DNA of 37,249 nt from an uncultured Anaerolineae bacterium. Lineage in GTDB: Bacteria; Chloroflexota; Anaerolineae; Aggregatilineales; Phototrophicaceae. This document shows positions 23,791-32,541 of the stretch, piece by piece; position 1 is the stretch's first letter; each line of letters begins with the position of its first letter. The stretch covers positions 1 to 37,249 of the forward strand of contig CALAJK010000113.1 of NCBI GenBank assembly GCA_937922795.1. The letters run 5' to 3'. The notes below the pieces were generated by a model. It was given only the letters and a program-made list of their open reading frames with translations, was not told where the DNA came from and did not search any database. The position numbers and the translations under genes are program-made.

Positions 23791-25746
23791 TCATCCTTTC
23801 ATACCAGTTAGCTGAATGCCTTCGATAAAGTAGCGCTGCGCCAGGAAAAACAGCACGATCATCGGGGCCATGCTCAGCACCGAGGCAGCGATCAACCGGT
23901 CATAGAAAATTGCGCCATACTGATCGCGGAAGAAGTTGAGTCCCACCGAGACAGGGAACAACTCGGGACTGCTCAGGTAGATGAACGGTTCGAGGAAGCT
24001 GTTCCACGTCCACCAGAAGGTGAAGATCACGACGGTGGCGACCGCCGGCTTGCTGAGCGGCACGATCACGTGGCGAATGATCTGCAGCGTATCGGCCCCG
24101 TCAATGCGCGCCGCTTCTTCCAGTTCACGCGGGATCGTGGTGAAAAACTGGCGCAGCATGAAAATCAAGAAAGCGTTGCCGAAGAACGAGCGCAAGAACA
24201 GCGGCCACAGCGTGTTGACCATGCCCAGGTCGCGGAAGATTTCATAGACCGGCACAAGCGTGACCGGATAAGGCAGCATCATCGTGCTGAGCAGCACCAG
24301 AAAGAAAAAGTTCTTGCCCGGCGCGCGCAGCCGGGCGAAAGCATAACCGACCACGACGCAGGACAGCACGTGCCCGATCGTGTTGAGCGCGACCAGCACG
24401 AACGAGTTGCGGAAGAACGTCGTGAAATACGACTCGCCGACCTTCGTCTGCAGCGCCTCGCGGTAGCCGTCCAGGCGCAGGCGCGGGTACATGGCGCGTT
24501 CTAGCGCTTCCGGCGGCACATCGAACGCCTCATCCACCACCCAAGCCGGGACGATCAGCGCCATCTGCCGCGGCTCGCCGACCAGGGCTACCGACAAGAC
24601 GGTGCTGCCCTCGCTGTAGCCGTCCTGGACGCGGTAGGGGATGCGGGCGATTTGCGCGCCCCGGGCGCTGGTCAAACCGCCGAGCTGAGCGAGATGCAGC
24701 GTAGTCGCATGCTCCGGGGAGATGACGGCGCTCTGAGTTGTGCCGCTGATCAGGATGATCACCGGGTAGGATGCGCCATCCTCAGCAGTGTACGTCGCGC
24801 CTTGTACCTCTACATTGTTGATCTGAACGGGGCCGGCAGCGCTCAGACGGCTGCGGGGGGCGACGAAAGCGTGCGCGTTGAATTCTTCCTCATCGATGAC
24901 CGGCTGCCACGACTCGGTCACCAATGGGATGAAATCGCCCTCCATGCCGTCAACGGTCACCAATCGCAACTCTGTCTTATCAACATCAATGAAGCCCGCA
25001 TCGCGGACGCGCTCCGACGGGACGAGAATCGCCGCCGCCGCGATCTCCGGCGAACCGACAACGGTGAGCTGCGATTCGGGGCCGATCGGGATGACGCGCA
25101 GAGACGCCTCGTCTGTGACGATCTCGCGCCCGCGAAAGCTGATCCCACCTATCTCAAAGCTGGCGCGCCCGCCGGCGTTGACGACATCGAGGGGAAGCCG
25201 CTGCGCCGCAGGCCGCACGTCCGCCACGTCAGCGACGATGAGCGTGTCGCCCTCGCCGCGCGCCAGGGCGACAACCCGGCGCGTTTCGCCGTCCGCGAAC
25301 CACTCGCGCACATTGAGCGTCAAACCGTCGACGGCGGCGGCGAAAGCGTCGCTCAAGGCATTGGCCGGGACGGTTTGCACCTGTTGGAGCAGGTCAGCGT
25401 TGATGACCGTGGTATAGCGGCGTACGCCGAGTTCCATCACGGTCTCCATCTGCCCGTCCACCGGCACACGCCACAGCGGAAACATCCGGTTGGTGCTGCC
25501 GGCGCGCACTTCTTCCCAGTGCTGCGGGATCCAAATCGGCGGCTGAGTGAAGATCTGCCAGCCCGGCTTGAAACTGGCGGAGATCATCCACAGCATCGGG
25601 AAGAGCATGAACATCGCCCCGATCAGCAGCACGATGTAGCTGGCTGTCAGACGTAAGCCCCGCTGCCAACGACGAGACGTCCGCAGAAGCTGCCAGCGAG
25701 TCAGCAGCCGGTTTGGCGCCAGCGGCGCTGTGGATGGCGCGGCCAC
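23791..25746 (-). CDS. Sugar ABC transporter permease (MalG-like) with large extracytoplasmic insertion
   Basis: The 651-residue permease is more than twice the usual length of about 280. Helix 1 lies at about residues 33-57 and runs into FKPGWQIFTQPPIWIP, as in normal MalG-type proteins. About 345 residues (about 81-425) follow with no membrane helix. The family core then resumes at YREALQ (428) with five more helices and the EAA loop EEAARIDGADTLQIIRHVIVPL, ending IQLTGMKG. The insertion starts just after helix 1, which places it outside the membrane. It is rich in predicted beta strands, with no frameshift and no change in codon style. It starts with GTG four bases after the first permease. 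The companion plus-strand permease at 33502 lacks the insertion. No ATPase gene is nearby, so a shared MsmK-type ATPase is likely. Confidence 0.9.
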   Translation of the reverse strand: MAAPSTAPLAPNRLLTRWQLLRTSRRWQRGLRLTASYIVLLIGAMFMLFPMLWMISASFKPGWQIFTQPPIWIPQHWEEVRAGSTNRMFPLWRVPVDGQMETVMELGVRRYTTVINADLLQQVQTVPANALSDAFAAAVDGLTLNVREWFADGETRRVVALARGEGDTLIVADVADVRPAAQRLPLDVVNAGGRASFEIGGISFRGREIVTDEASLRVIPIGPESQLTVVGSPEIAAAAILVPSERVRDAGFIDVDKTELRLVTVDGMEGDFIPLVTESWQPVIDEEEFNAHAFVAPRSRLSAAGPVQINNVEVQGATYTAEDGASYPVIILISGTTQSAVISPEHATTLHLAQLGGLTSARGAQIARIPYRVQDGYSEGSTVLSVALVGEPRQMALIVPAWVVDEAFDVPPEALERAMYPRLRLDGYREALQTKVGESYFTTFFRNSFVLVALNTIGHVLSCVVVGYAFARLRAPGKNFFFLVLLSTMMLPYPVTLVPVYEIFRDLGMVNTLWPLFLRSFFGNAFLIFMLRQFFTTIPRELEEAARIDGADTLQIIRHVIVPLSKPAVATVVIFTFWWTWNSFLEPFIYLSSPELFPVSVGLNFFRDQYGAIFYDRLIAASVLSMAPMIVLFFLAQRYFIEGIQLTGMKG

Positions 25747-25750
25747 GATC

Positions 25751-26665
25751 TCAACGCACCTCAGACTCGTAGAAGACCCACAGCGTGGATGAACGGATGA
25801 CCAGCAAGGTGATGCCCATGATGATCACGAACAAGATCCACGCCAGCGCCGAAGCATAGCCCATCTGCGTGAATTCAAAGGCGCGCCGGTAGAGGTTGAT
25901 CATGTAAAACAAAGTGGCGTTGTTCGGGCCGCCGCGCGTCAGCACCCAGCCCACGTCGAAGACTTGCAGCGCGCCGATGATCGCCAGCACGACATTGAAG
26001 AAGATGGTCGGGCTCAGCATCGGCAGCGTGACAAACCTGAACTTGGCCAGGTCGCCGGCGCCGTCAATTTCGGCCGCCTCGTACAGCACTTCGGGGATGC
26101 CCTTCAGCCCGGCAAGATAGATGACGATCTGACCGCCAACGCTCCACCAGCTCATGAGAATCAAAGCGGGCAGCGCCCACTGCTCGCTCAGGAGCCAGTC
26201 AGGCCCCTTGATCCCCAGCCAACCCAGCAGGATATTCAGCAGCCCCCCCTCTGGTCGAAAGATGTAGAGCCACAGGATGGCGACCGCGATGCTGCTGAGG
26301 ATGGAGGGCATGAAAAAGATCGTCCGCCAGATGTTCACGCCGCGTAGCTTCTGCGACAGCACCATCGCCAGCGCCAGCGCGATGATCGTGCCGCCGGGGA
26401 CGCTGCCCAGGGCGTAGAGGAGGGTCACTTTGAGCGACTGCCAGAAATCGGCATCGGCGAAGATTCGCTGGTAGTTTTGCAGCCCCACCCACTGCGGCAG
26501 TGAAAGGAGATTGTAGGAGGTGAACGAGAGATACAACGAGCGCAGCATCGGATACGCCAGAAAGACGAGGAACCCGATCAGCCAGGGCAGGATCAGCAGA
26601 TAAAAACTGATCGCTTCTCGACGGGCGAGCGGACTCCCTCCGAATCTGCGGACGAGATTAGCCAT
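25751..26665 (-). CDS. Sugar ABC transporter permease (MalF-like)
   Basis: The 304-residue permease has six predicted membrane helices and the EAA loop YEAAEIDGAGDLAKFRFVTLPML. This loop contacts the ATPase. The ATG at 26665 is preferred to upstream starts because it directly precedes the hydrophilic lead MANLVRRFGG and has GAGGT seven bases before it. It pairs with the long MalG-like permease that follows, forming the channel for the sugar captured by the binding protein encoded upstream. Length is normal for the type without the large MalF periplasmic loop. Confidence 0.92.
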   Translation of the reverse strand: MANLVRRFGGSPLARREAISFYLLILPWLIGFLVFLAYPMLRSLYLSFTSYNLLSLPQWVGLQNYQRIFADADFWQSLKVTLLYALGSVPGGTIIALALAMVLSQKLRGVNIWRTIFFMPSILSSIAVAILWLYIFRPEGGLLNILLGWLGIKGPDWLLSEQWALPALILMSWWSVGGQIVIYLAGLKGIPEVLYEAAEIDGAGDLAKFRFVTLPMLSPTIFFNVVLAIIGALQVFDVGWVLTRGGPNNATLFYMINLYRRAFEFTQMGYASALAWILFVIIMGITLLVIRSSTLWVFYESEVR

Positions 26666-26848
26666 GGCGATTACCTCAAGCACACAAAGGGGCAGCAGGC
26701 GCCTTGAGGACACGCGCATGCCTCTTCAGGTGGGAAGTCATCTGCTTAGCCGCAAAACGAAAGGATGTCAGCTGAAGAAAACGGTTTTACGAGCCAGCGC
26801 ACGCAGTTTTTCATCCTGTGTCATGCCTTTCGGCGAACGGCGTTGAGC

Positions 26849-26882
26849 CGCCGGGAGGGCGAACGCGATCACCCTCCCGGCG
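26849..26882 (-). terminator. Intercistronic hairpin after the first sugar-binding-protein gene
   Basis: CGCCGGGAGGG (26849-26859) and CCCTCCCGGCG (26872-26882) form a perfect 11-bp stem with a 12-base loop, starting 15 bases beyond the binding-protein stop. It has no T-run, so it probably protects the upstream mRNA or ends only part of the transcripts, giving more binding protein than permease. The rest of 26666-26848 shows nothing else. Confidence 0.6.
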
Positions 26883-26897
26883 CTGCGATCTGGCGGT

Positions 26898-28256
26898 TTA
26901 CTTACCGCCTTCCGCGATGCACTGATCCGCCTTGGCGACCAGGGCATCCAGCTCCGCCCGGATGTCGAGCTGATCGCCGCCATCCGAGAGCAGCCGCACC
27001 ATCAGGTCAGAAGCGGGGGTCGCCACGCACGGGCTGTAGTACGGCGAGCGTAGTTCCTCCAGCGGCCCCAGGTGGTTCGTTTCGGCGATGTACACGCCCC
27101 AATACGGGTCGGTCTCGCGCTGCATCTCCTGGCTGACGACCGGGTTGCCGCTCAAAGCCTTGAGGGCGAATACGCGCTGTCCTGGTTCGGTGGTCAGCCA
27201 CTTGAGCAGCTTCCAAGCGGCATCGGGATTCTGAGATTGACCGGAGATGCCCCAGCCGAGCCACATCAGCACGCTTGAGCGCCCACCGGGGCCGGCGGGA
27301 ACCGGCGCAACCGTCCACTTGAGGTTTGGCGTGGCGTTGAACACGTCCTGCCACCACGGCCCATGGAAAGTCACGCCCATGGCGATCTTGCCATCCTGGA
27401 ACATCTGCACACGCCCGCCCTCGACAGCGCCGATCTGCGTCGCCGACGGCGCGACATGGTGGACGAAGACCAAGTCGCGATACCATGACAGCGCCTCGAC
27501 CGCCTGATCGCTGTTGAGCAGGCCGGTGGTCGTCGTGCCGTCTTCACTGATCGTCAGCACGCCCCACGCCTGGAGGTAGCTCTGGAAGCCGCGCCACCAG
27601 CCATCGTTGATGATGTCAATGCCCCACTGGACGATATTGTCCGGGTCAAAATCGGGGCTGGTGGCGTTATTGCCATTGGCATCCAGCGTCAGCTCCTGCG
27701 CGATCTCCAGCGCGTCAAACCACGTCCAGCCCTCTTTCGGATAGGGGATGCCGGCGGCATCGAAGAGCGCCGTATTGATGTAGAACGAGCTGGTGCTGTA
27801 ATCTTTGGGCAGCGCAACCGGCTTGCCGTCATAGAAGCCCTGCTGATAAATGCCCTCGTACACATCCACGCCGATCTCGATGCCATCTTCCCCGGTGATG
27901 TATGGGGTCAGATCAACGTAGGCCTGTCCGTCCGAGGCTTCCATGTACAGCGCCGCCCATTCCGGCGGATAGGCCATCAGATCCGGGCTGGTGCCGGCGG
28001 CCAACCAGGTCAGACGGCGCGTATTCTGCTGATCGCCGATGTTCGGCTCCAGCACCGCATCAATGCAGGGGTTCTCCGCTTCAAAAGCTTCGATCACCTG
28101 GTTCATGTATTCCACCCGGTCGCCGCTCGACCAGTCGTCTACCCGAATGGTCACAACCCCACCTGGGCAGTCCTGCGCGGCGATGACGGATAGAGGCAGC
28201 GAGAAGGCGGCGATCACGACGAGACAAAAAAGGTACAGCAACCATCTACGGGACAT
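26898..28256 (-). CDS. Sugar ABC transporter substrate-binding protein (family 1)
   Basis: The 452-residue exported protein has a signal peptide of about 27 residues ending VIAAQ, followed by a type 1 extracellular solute-binding fold: VTIRVDDWSSGDRVEYMNQVIEAFEAENP leads the first lobe, cut here only in description. The segment YPKEGWTWFDALEIAQELT near residue 170 is typical. There is no lipobox Cys right after the signal peptide (a Cys lies two residues past AAQ, in QDCPGG), so lipid anchoring is unlikely but not excluded. The ribosome-binding site AGGAGA is six bases before ATG. It leads the minus-strand operon of two permeases, GH172 and GH2, and shares a conserved LDANGNNATSPDFDP segment with the plus-strand binding protein, so the two importers are related. 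Confidence 0.92.
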   Translation of the reverse strand: MSRRWLLYLFCLVVIAAFSLPLSVIAAQDCPGGVVTIRVDDWSSGDRVEYMNQVIEAFEAENPCIDAVLEPNIGDQQNTRRLTWLAAGTSPDLMAYPPEWAALYMEASDGQAYVDLTPYITGEDGIEIGVDVYEGIYQQGFYDGKPVALPKDYSTSSFYINTALFDAAGIPYPKEGWTWFDALEIAQELTLDANGNNATSPDFDPDNIVQWGIDIINDGWWRGFQSYLQAWGVLTISEDGTTTTGLLNSDQAVEALSWYRDLVFVHHVAPSATQIGAVEGGRVQMFQDGKIAMGVTFHGPWWQDVFNATPNLKWTVAPVPAGPGGRSSVLMWLGWGISGQSQNPDAAWKLLKWLTTEPGQRVFALKALSGNPVVSQEMQRETDPYWGVYIAETNHLGPLEELRSPYYSPCVATPASDLMVRLLSDGGDQLDIRAELDALVAKADQCIAEGGK

Positions 28257-28586
28257 GAGTCTTCTCCTAAAATCGCACTATCTTAACCAAAACAGCACAC
28301 GCCGGAATCGGGCGGCAGACAATCTTTCAAGACATGATCGTGATCGGCTGCCCGTTCAAGCCAAAAATAAAGTCAGAAAAGGTCTGAAACAAAGTCAATA
28401 TATGTCTATACCTCTTAAGCCTGAGTGTAGTGGCTAAACAGGGCGCTGTCAAGCAGTTCATCCGGTCTCCTTGACATATCAACCGATCGATCGGTACACT
28501 AGTGGCGAAAGATTGTCCAGTACATGTACAGTCTTTTGAAGAATAGAGCCTGATGCCAAGACGCTTTTTGTGAGAGCGTTTGAATA
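28257..28586. promoter_or_regulatory. Divergent control region of the two sugar operons
   Basis: This 330-base spacer separates the minus-strand binding-protein operon from the plus-strand GH31 operon and contains no gene. The plus-strand promoter and operator listed separately are inside it. GTACATGTAC (28520-28529) is a further 10-base palindrome in the expected leader. AT-rich stretches near 28360-28410 may hold the minus-strand promoter (TTGACT on the minus strand at 28399-28394), but no convincing -10 could be chosen. Confidence 0.5.
28471..28500 (+). promoter_or_regulatory. Predicted GH31-operon promoter enclosing a palindromic operator
   Basis: TTGACA (28471-28476) is a perfect -35 and TACACT (28495-28500) a four-of-six -10, 18 bases apart. 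The spacer is filled by the perfect 14-bp palindrome ACCGATCGATCGGT (28482-28495). It has a central CG, as in LacI-family operators, though TetR-type binding is equally possible. Repression by blocking polymerase is the natural reading. No repressor gene is in the window. Confidence 0.55.
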
Positions 28587-30992
28587 GTGAACAAGATCCC
28601 CCACCAGGCCCCGCCCGGCTTTGACTGGGTAACCCGCGCCGCGGGGTGGCAGCACGACCAGGCGGCAGTAGACTTCACCCTCGACACAGCCGCCGGGCGC
28701 AGCGCTCGGCTGCGCTTCGAGGCGCTCGCGGCGGACTTATGGCGCATCACGTTTTGCCCACTGGGAGCGCAACCTCGTCCGACCCCCATCCTCGTGCAGA
28801 CGCCGCCGCCGGCTGTGGCGCTCCAGGTATCCCCTGCTCCCAACGACCTGATCATATCCGGCGCGCGCTGGAACTTGCGCGTCACGCTTGATCCCTGGAG
28901 CTTTGGCTTCGCGGATGCGAACGGTTTCGACGTGCTGCGCGAAAACCCTACCGATATTGACGGCCTGGGGCGACCGTTCGTCCTGCCGCTCGGTTTCGTC
29001 CTGTCTGAAGCGGGCGTGACCCAAGTGACAGAGTCGTTTCATCTGCGCCCCGACGAACATCTGTACGGTCTAGGCGAAAAATACACGCCGCTGGACAAAG
29101 TGGGCCAGCGGATCATCACCTGGACGCAAGATGCGTTCGGCTCCACGAGCGAGCGCTCACACAAGAACATCCCCTTCTTGCTCAGCACGCGCGGCTATGG
29201 GCTGCTGGTAGACAGCGGGGCGCGCATTACCTGGGATCTTGGCGTCACCTCGTGCCAGTCGTATACCATCACCCTCGATACTGATGCGTTCGATGCCTAC
29301 CTGATCGCCGGCGAGTCGCCGGCGGACATTCTGTATCGGTACACCGATCTCACCGGTCGGTCGCCGCTCCCGCCTAAATGGTCGTTCGGCTTGTGGGTTT
29401 CATCCGGCGGCACGTACCGCACCCAAGGCGATATGGAGCGCCTGGTCGAGGGACTGGAAACCCATGAGATACCCGCCAGCGTCGTCCATGTCGATCCATG
29501 GTGGATGAAGTGGCGGCACTACTGTGACTTTCAGTGGGACCGCACCGCATTCCCGGATGTCGAGGGGTTCATCCAGCGCCTGCATCAGGCCGGGCTCAAG
29601 CTGTGCTTATGGGAGCACCCGTATATTTCGGTCGAGAGCGAATTGTTCGCAGTCGGCGAGCAGAACGGCTATTTTCTCAAACGCCCAGATGGGTCAGTCT
29701 ACATCATCGACTATGGGCTTTCGCTGGCTCCGCGCCCAGATGGCGTGGTGCGCGTCAGTTCGCCGGAGAACTCATGGAACGCCCGCGTCGCCATCGTCGA
29801 CCTGACGAACCCGGCCGCCTATGCCTGGTTCCAAGATCTGCATCGGCCGATCTTCCGCCTGGGCGCGGACGTCTTCAAGACCGACTTCGGCGAAGACGTG
29901 CCGGCGGATGCCGTCTTTTACAACGGCGAGACGGGCGCGACGATGCACAATCTCTATCCCCTGCTTTATAACCAGTGCGTCACCGAAGTGACGCAGCAGG
30001 AGAAGGGGTATTCGCTGGTCTGGGCGCGGGCGGCGACGGCTGGCAGCCAGCGCACGCCTGTGTACTGGTCGGCTGATCCGGCAGCGGATTTTGACAGTCT
30101 GGCGTGCACGATTCGCAGCGGCTTATGCGGCGGGCTGTCGGGACTGCCTTTCTGGAGCAACGACATCGGCGGCTACCGCGGGATGCCCACACCGCGCCTG
30201 TACGTCCGGTGGGCGCAGTTCGGCTTATTCTGTTCACACAGCCGGATGCATGGGGACAGCCCACGCGAGCCCTGGCAGTTTGGCGCCGAAGTGACGGACA
30301 TCGTGCGGCGCTACGTCCGGCTGCGCTACCGGCTGTTCCCGTATCTCTACAGCGCTGCCCACCAGGCGGCGCGCACTGGGATACCGGTCATCCGCGCTCT
30401 AGCGCTGGCGTTCCCGGATGACCCCGGCGGCTTCCGCGAAGACCTCGAGTATATGTTCGGCCCGTGGCTGTTAGTTGCGCCGGTCTATGACGCCGGCGAC
30501 CGCCGCCGCGTCTACCTGCCGCCGGGGGACTGGATAGACTACTGGACGAAAGCCCGTCTCCACGGCCCGGCCTATGTGTGGGTGGATGCGCCCTTGACGA
30601 CGCTGCCGCTGTTCGTCCGCGCGGGCGCGATCATCCCCATGACGGCAAACGATCATCACATCGCGGAGACGCCCCCCGACCCGCTCATCTTGGAGATCTA
30701 CCCTGCCCCGCAGATGCGGTGGACATTCCTGGAGGACGCCGGCGAGACCGAATTCACCGGCGCGCTCGATGCGGACTCATTCACGTTTGAATGGCGCGGT
30801 GGGCCGGCGCGCGCGCGCCAAGTGCGCATCGTCGGCCTCGGCGATGTGCGCCGGGTCTCCCTGCGCACGCCGGACGGCGCGCATACGCTCATCACAGATT
30901 GGGATCGCACACCGGACTCATCGCTGGAAATCCGCCTGCCATCGGTCGTTGATGCCCAACTTCTGGTCGAACGGCTGAATGGACGAACTTGA
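28587..30992 (+). CDS. GH31 alpha-xylosidase/alpha-glucosidase
   Basis: The 801-residue protein is closest in motif layout to YicI-type alpha-xylosidases. These remove alpha-1,6-xylose from isoprimeverose-like oligosaccharides. The nucleophile is Asp433 in VFKTDFGE and the acid/base Asp497 in YWSADPAADF. PPKWSFGLWVSSGGTY (about 262-277), FWSNDIGGY and SHSRMHGDSPREPW are further YicI-like signatures. KTDFGE in particular separates xylosidase-type from most alpha-glucosidases. There is no signal peptide, so it is cytoplasmic. The start is a GTG with only a weak GAGAG ten bases upstream, within a small ACGCT/AGCGT stem (28560-28580), so initiation may be inefficient. It is the first gene of the plus-strand operon. 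Specificity is an inference from motifs. Confidence 0.9.
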   Translation: MNKIPHQAPPGFDWVTRAAGWQHDQAAVDFTLDTAAGRSARLRFEALAADLWRITFCPLGAQPRPTPILVQTPPPAVALQVSPAPNDLIISGARWNLRVTLDPWSFGFADANGFDVLRENPTDIDGLGRPFVLPLGFVLSEAGVTQVTESFHLRPDEHLYGLGEKYTPLDKVGQRIITWTQDAFGSTSERSHKNIPFLLSTRGYGLLVDSGARITWDLGVTSCQSYTITLDTDAFDAYLIAGESPADILYRYTDLTGRSPLPPKWSFGLWVSSGGTYRTQGDMERLVEGLETHEIPASVVHVDPWWMKWRHYCDFQWDRTAFPDVEGFIQRLHQAGLKLCLWEHPYISVESELFAVGEQNGYFLKRPDGSVYIIDYGLSLAPRPDGVVRVSSPENSWNARVAIVDLTNPAAYAWFQDLHRPIFRLGADVFKTDFGEDVPADAVFYNGETGATMHNLYPLLYNQCVTEVTQQEKGYSLVWARAATAGSQRTPVYWSADPAADFDSLACTIRSGLCGGLSGLPFWSNDIGGYRGMPTPRLYVRWAQFGLFCSHSRMHGDSPREPWQFGAEVTDIVRRYVRLRYRLFPYLYSAAHQAARTGIPVIRALALAFPDDPGGFREDLEYMFGPWLLVAPVYDAGDRRRVYLPPGDWIDYWTKARLHGPAYVWVDAPLTTLPLFVRAGAIIPMTANDHHIAETPPDPLILEIYPAPQMRWTFLEDAGETEFTGALDADSFTFEWRGGPARARQVRIVGLGDVRRVSLRTPDGAHTLITDWDRTPDSSLEIRLPSVVDAQLLVERLNGRT

Positions 30993-31116
30993 GGGTAATG
31001 GCGCGAGGGTTGTCATCAATCCTCGTTTGAGTAGAAAGGAAAGCGCCCATTCTGAAGATCAACCAAAACAGACTTCAATTTTGTTTGCACAGTGTGAACT
31101 TGTGAGGAGAGTGAAC

Positions 31117-32457
31117 ATGTCCATACGTACTCGTCTATCGCTGCTGCTCACCGGCATTCTGCTGCTGGTGGTGGTAGGGAGCGTCAGCGCCCAAGACGTG
31201 ACGCTCAACGTCGTCGGTTTCGTCGTGCCGCTGGAAGAGCAAGGCACACCGCTCGATGAGGCCTACAAAGCATTCATCGCCGATTTTGAAGCGGCGCACC
31301 CCGGCGTGAAGATCAACGCCCTGGAGACGCCCCCTGAGTTTGATACCCAGCTTCTGGTTGACCTGGCCGCCGGCACTGCGCCAGATATCTGGAACCAGGA
31401 CGCTTCAACGCTGTCGCGCCTGATAGATGGCGGCTACGTCCTTGATATGAATGAGTGCGTGGCGCTCGTGCCGGAGTTCAACCTGGATCGCTTCTTCCCG
31501 TCGGTGCTGAGCATCCACCAGCGCGAGCCGGGCGGCCCAATCTACGGCGTGCCGAACGATTTCACGCCGATGGTCATCTACTACAACACCCTGGCGTTCG
31601 AGCGCGCGGGCGTCGAGCCGCCGCAGCCCGGCTGGACCTGGGAGGAATTTGTCGACATCGCCAAGCGCGTCACGCTGGACGCCAATGGCAACAACGCCAC
31701 CAGCCCGGATTTCGATCCGAACAACGTCGTGCAGTGGGGTTTCCGCGTGCGCAAGTGGACGTTTGAGTGGATCTACCGCGTGTGGCAGAACGGCAGCGAC
31801 GTCATCTCGCCGGATGGCACGACCGCCAGCGGCTATCTGGACTCGCCGGAGAGCATCGAAGCGATCACCTGGCTGCGCGATCTGGTCGTGAAAGAACGCG
31901 TAGCGCCGCCGCAAGACATGCTGGCGCAGATGGTTCAGGAAGTCGGCTTCCTCACGCGCTTCCTGCGCGGCGACTTCGCCATGTTCGACCGCGGCCATTG
32001 GGAGCTGGTCGGCCTGCGCGCTAACGAAGAATATGAGCCAGGACGCTTCAGCATCGTCGGCCAGCCTCAGAATGCCGAGCGCGCGACGGTCTTGTACGCC
32101 TCCGGTTTCGTCATCCGCGCCGACATCCCTGAGGAGAAGAAGCTGGCGGCCTGCCAGTTCGTCGAGGCGGCGACCGACCGGGGTTACCAGGACACCAAGG
32201 TGCTGACGGGCATCGCCATCTCCGCCAACCAGGAAGCGGCGGCCGAGGCGATTGACAAGAGCGCTGACCCTGTCATCGAGCAGGCCTTCTACGATGAAGT
32301 CGCCTACGGGCGCGCGCCCTACGGCTCGGTCTACGCCAAGTGGCCTACGATCGAGCAGCGTCTGGACACCATGATGGAAGCTATCCTCGCCGGTGGTGAC
32401 ATCAATGCTGAGGTCGCGCTCGCCGTTGAGGAGATCAACCGCGAGCTTTCCCGCTGA
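31117..32457 (+). CDS. Sugar ABC transporter substrate-binding protein (family 1)
   Basis: The 446-residue exported protein has a signal peptide of about 24 residues ending VSAQ. A family 1 solute-binding fold follows (FIADFEAAHPGVKINALE, then LLVDLAAGTAPDIWNQDAST). The ATG at 31117 has AGGAGA six bases upstream; an earlier in-frame ATG at 30979 overlaps the GH31 gene and would hide the signal peptide. A 124-base gap separates it from GH31. It is 446 residues, about the same size as the minus-strand binding protein, and shares LDANGNNATSPDFDP with it. It delivers an oligosaccharide to the two permeases downstream. Confidence 0.92.
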   Translation: MSIRTRLSLLLTGILLLVVVGSVSAQDVTLNVVGFVVPLEEQGTPLDEAYKAFIADFEAAHPGVKINALETPPEFDTQLLVDLAAGTAPDIWNQDASTLSRLIDGGYVLDMNECVALVPEFNLDRFFPSVLSIHQREPGGPIYGVPNDFTPMVIYYNTLAFERAGVEPPQPGWTWEEFVDIAKRVTLDANGNNATSPDFDPNNVVQWGFRVRKWTFEWIYRVWQNGSDVISPDGTTASGYLDSPESIEAITWLRDLVVKERVAPPQDMLAQMVQEVGFLTRFLRGDFAMFDRGHWELVGLRANEEYEPGRFSIVGQPQNAERATVLYASGFVIRADIPEEKKLAACQFVEAATDRGYQDTKVLTGIAISANQEAAAEAIDKSADPVIEQAFYDEVAYGRAPYGSVYAKWPTIEQRLDTMMEAILAGGDINAEVALAVEEINRELSR

Positions 32458-32471
32458 CCGCGCTTTTCTGG

Positions 32472-32502
32472 CAGGGGTAGGCAGCGCGTCTGTCTGCCCC
32501 TG
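32472..32502 (+). terminator. Intercistronic hairpin after the second sugar-binding-protein gene
   Basis: Bases 32472-32484 and 32490-32502 form a continuous 13-bp stem in RNA (eleven Watson-Crick and two G-U pairs) with a five-base loop, 14 bases after the stop codon. No T-run follows. It occupies the same place as the hairpin of the minus-strand operon and probably sets the binding-protein to permease ratio. Confidence 0.65.
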
Positions 32503-32541
32503 TCCATATCCCGAAGCTTATCCTGATGGAGCATCATCCCC

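Noticed and set aside
24652..25656. A 334-codon plus-strand frame antisense to the permease insertion
   Set aside because: The minus-strand frame joins permease segments on both sides without a break, so the antisense frame is a by-product of composition.
28520..28529. GTACATGTAC palindrome as an operator
   Set aside because: Only ten bases and without a second copy; the 14-bp palindrome inside the promoter is much stronger.
30979..31116. Longer start for the second sugar-binding protein
   Set aside because: It would overlap the GH31 gene and bury the signal peptide; ATG 31117 has a good ribosome-binding site.
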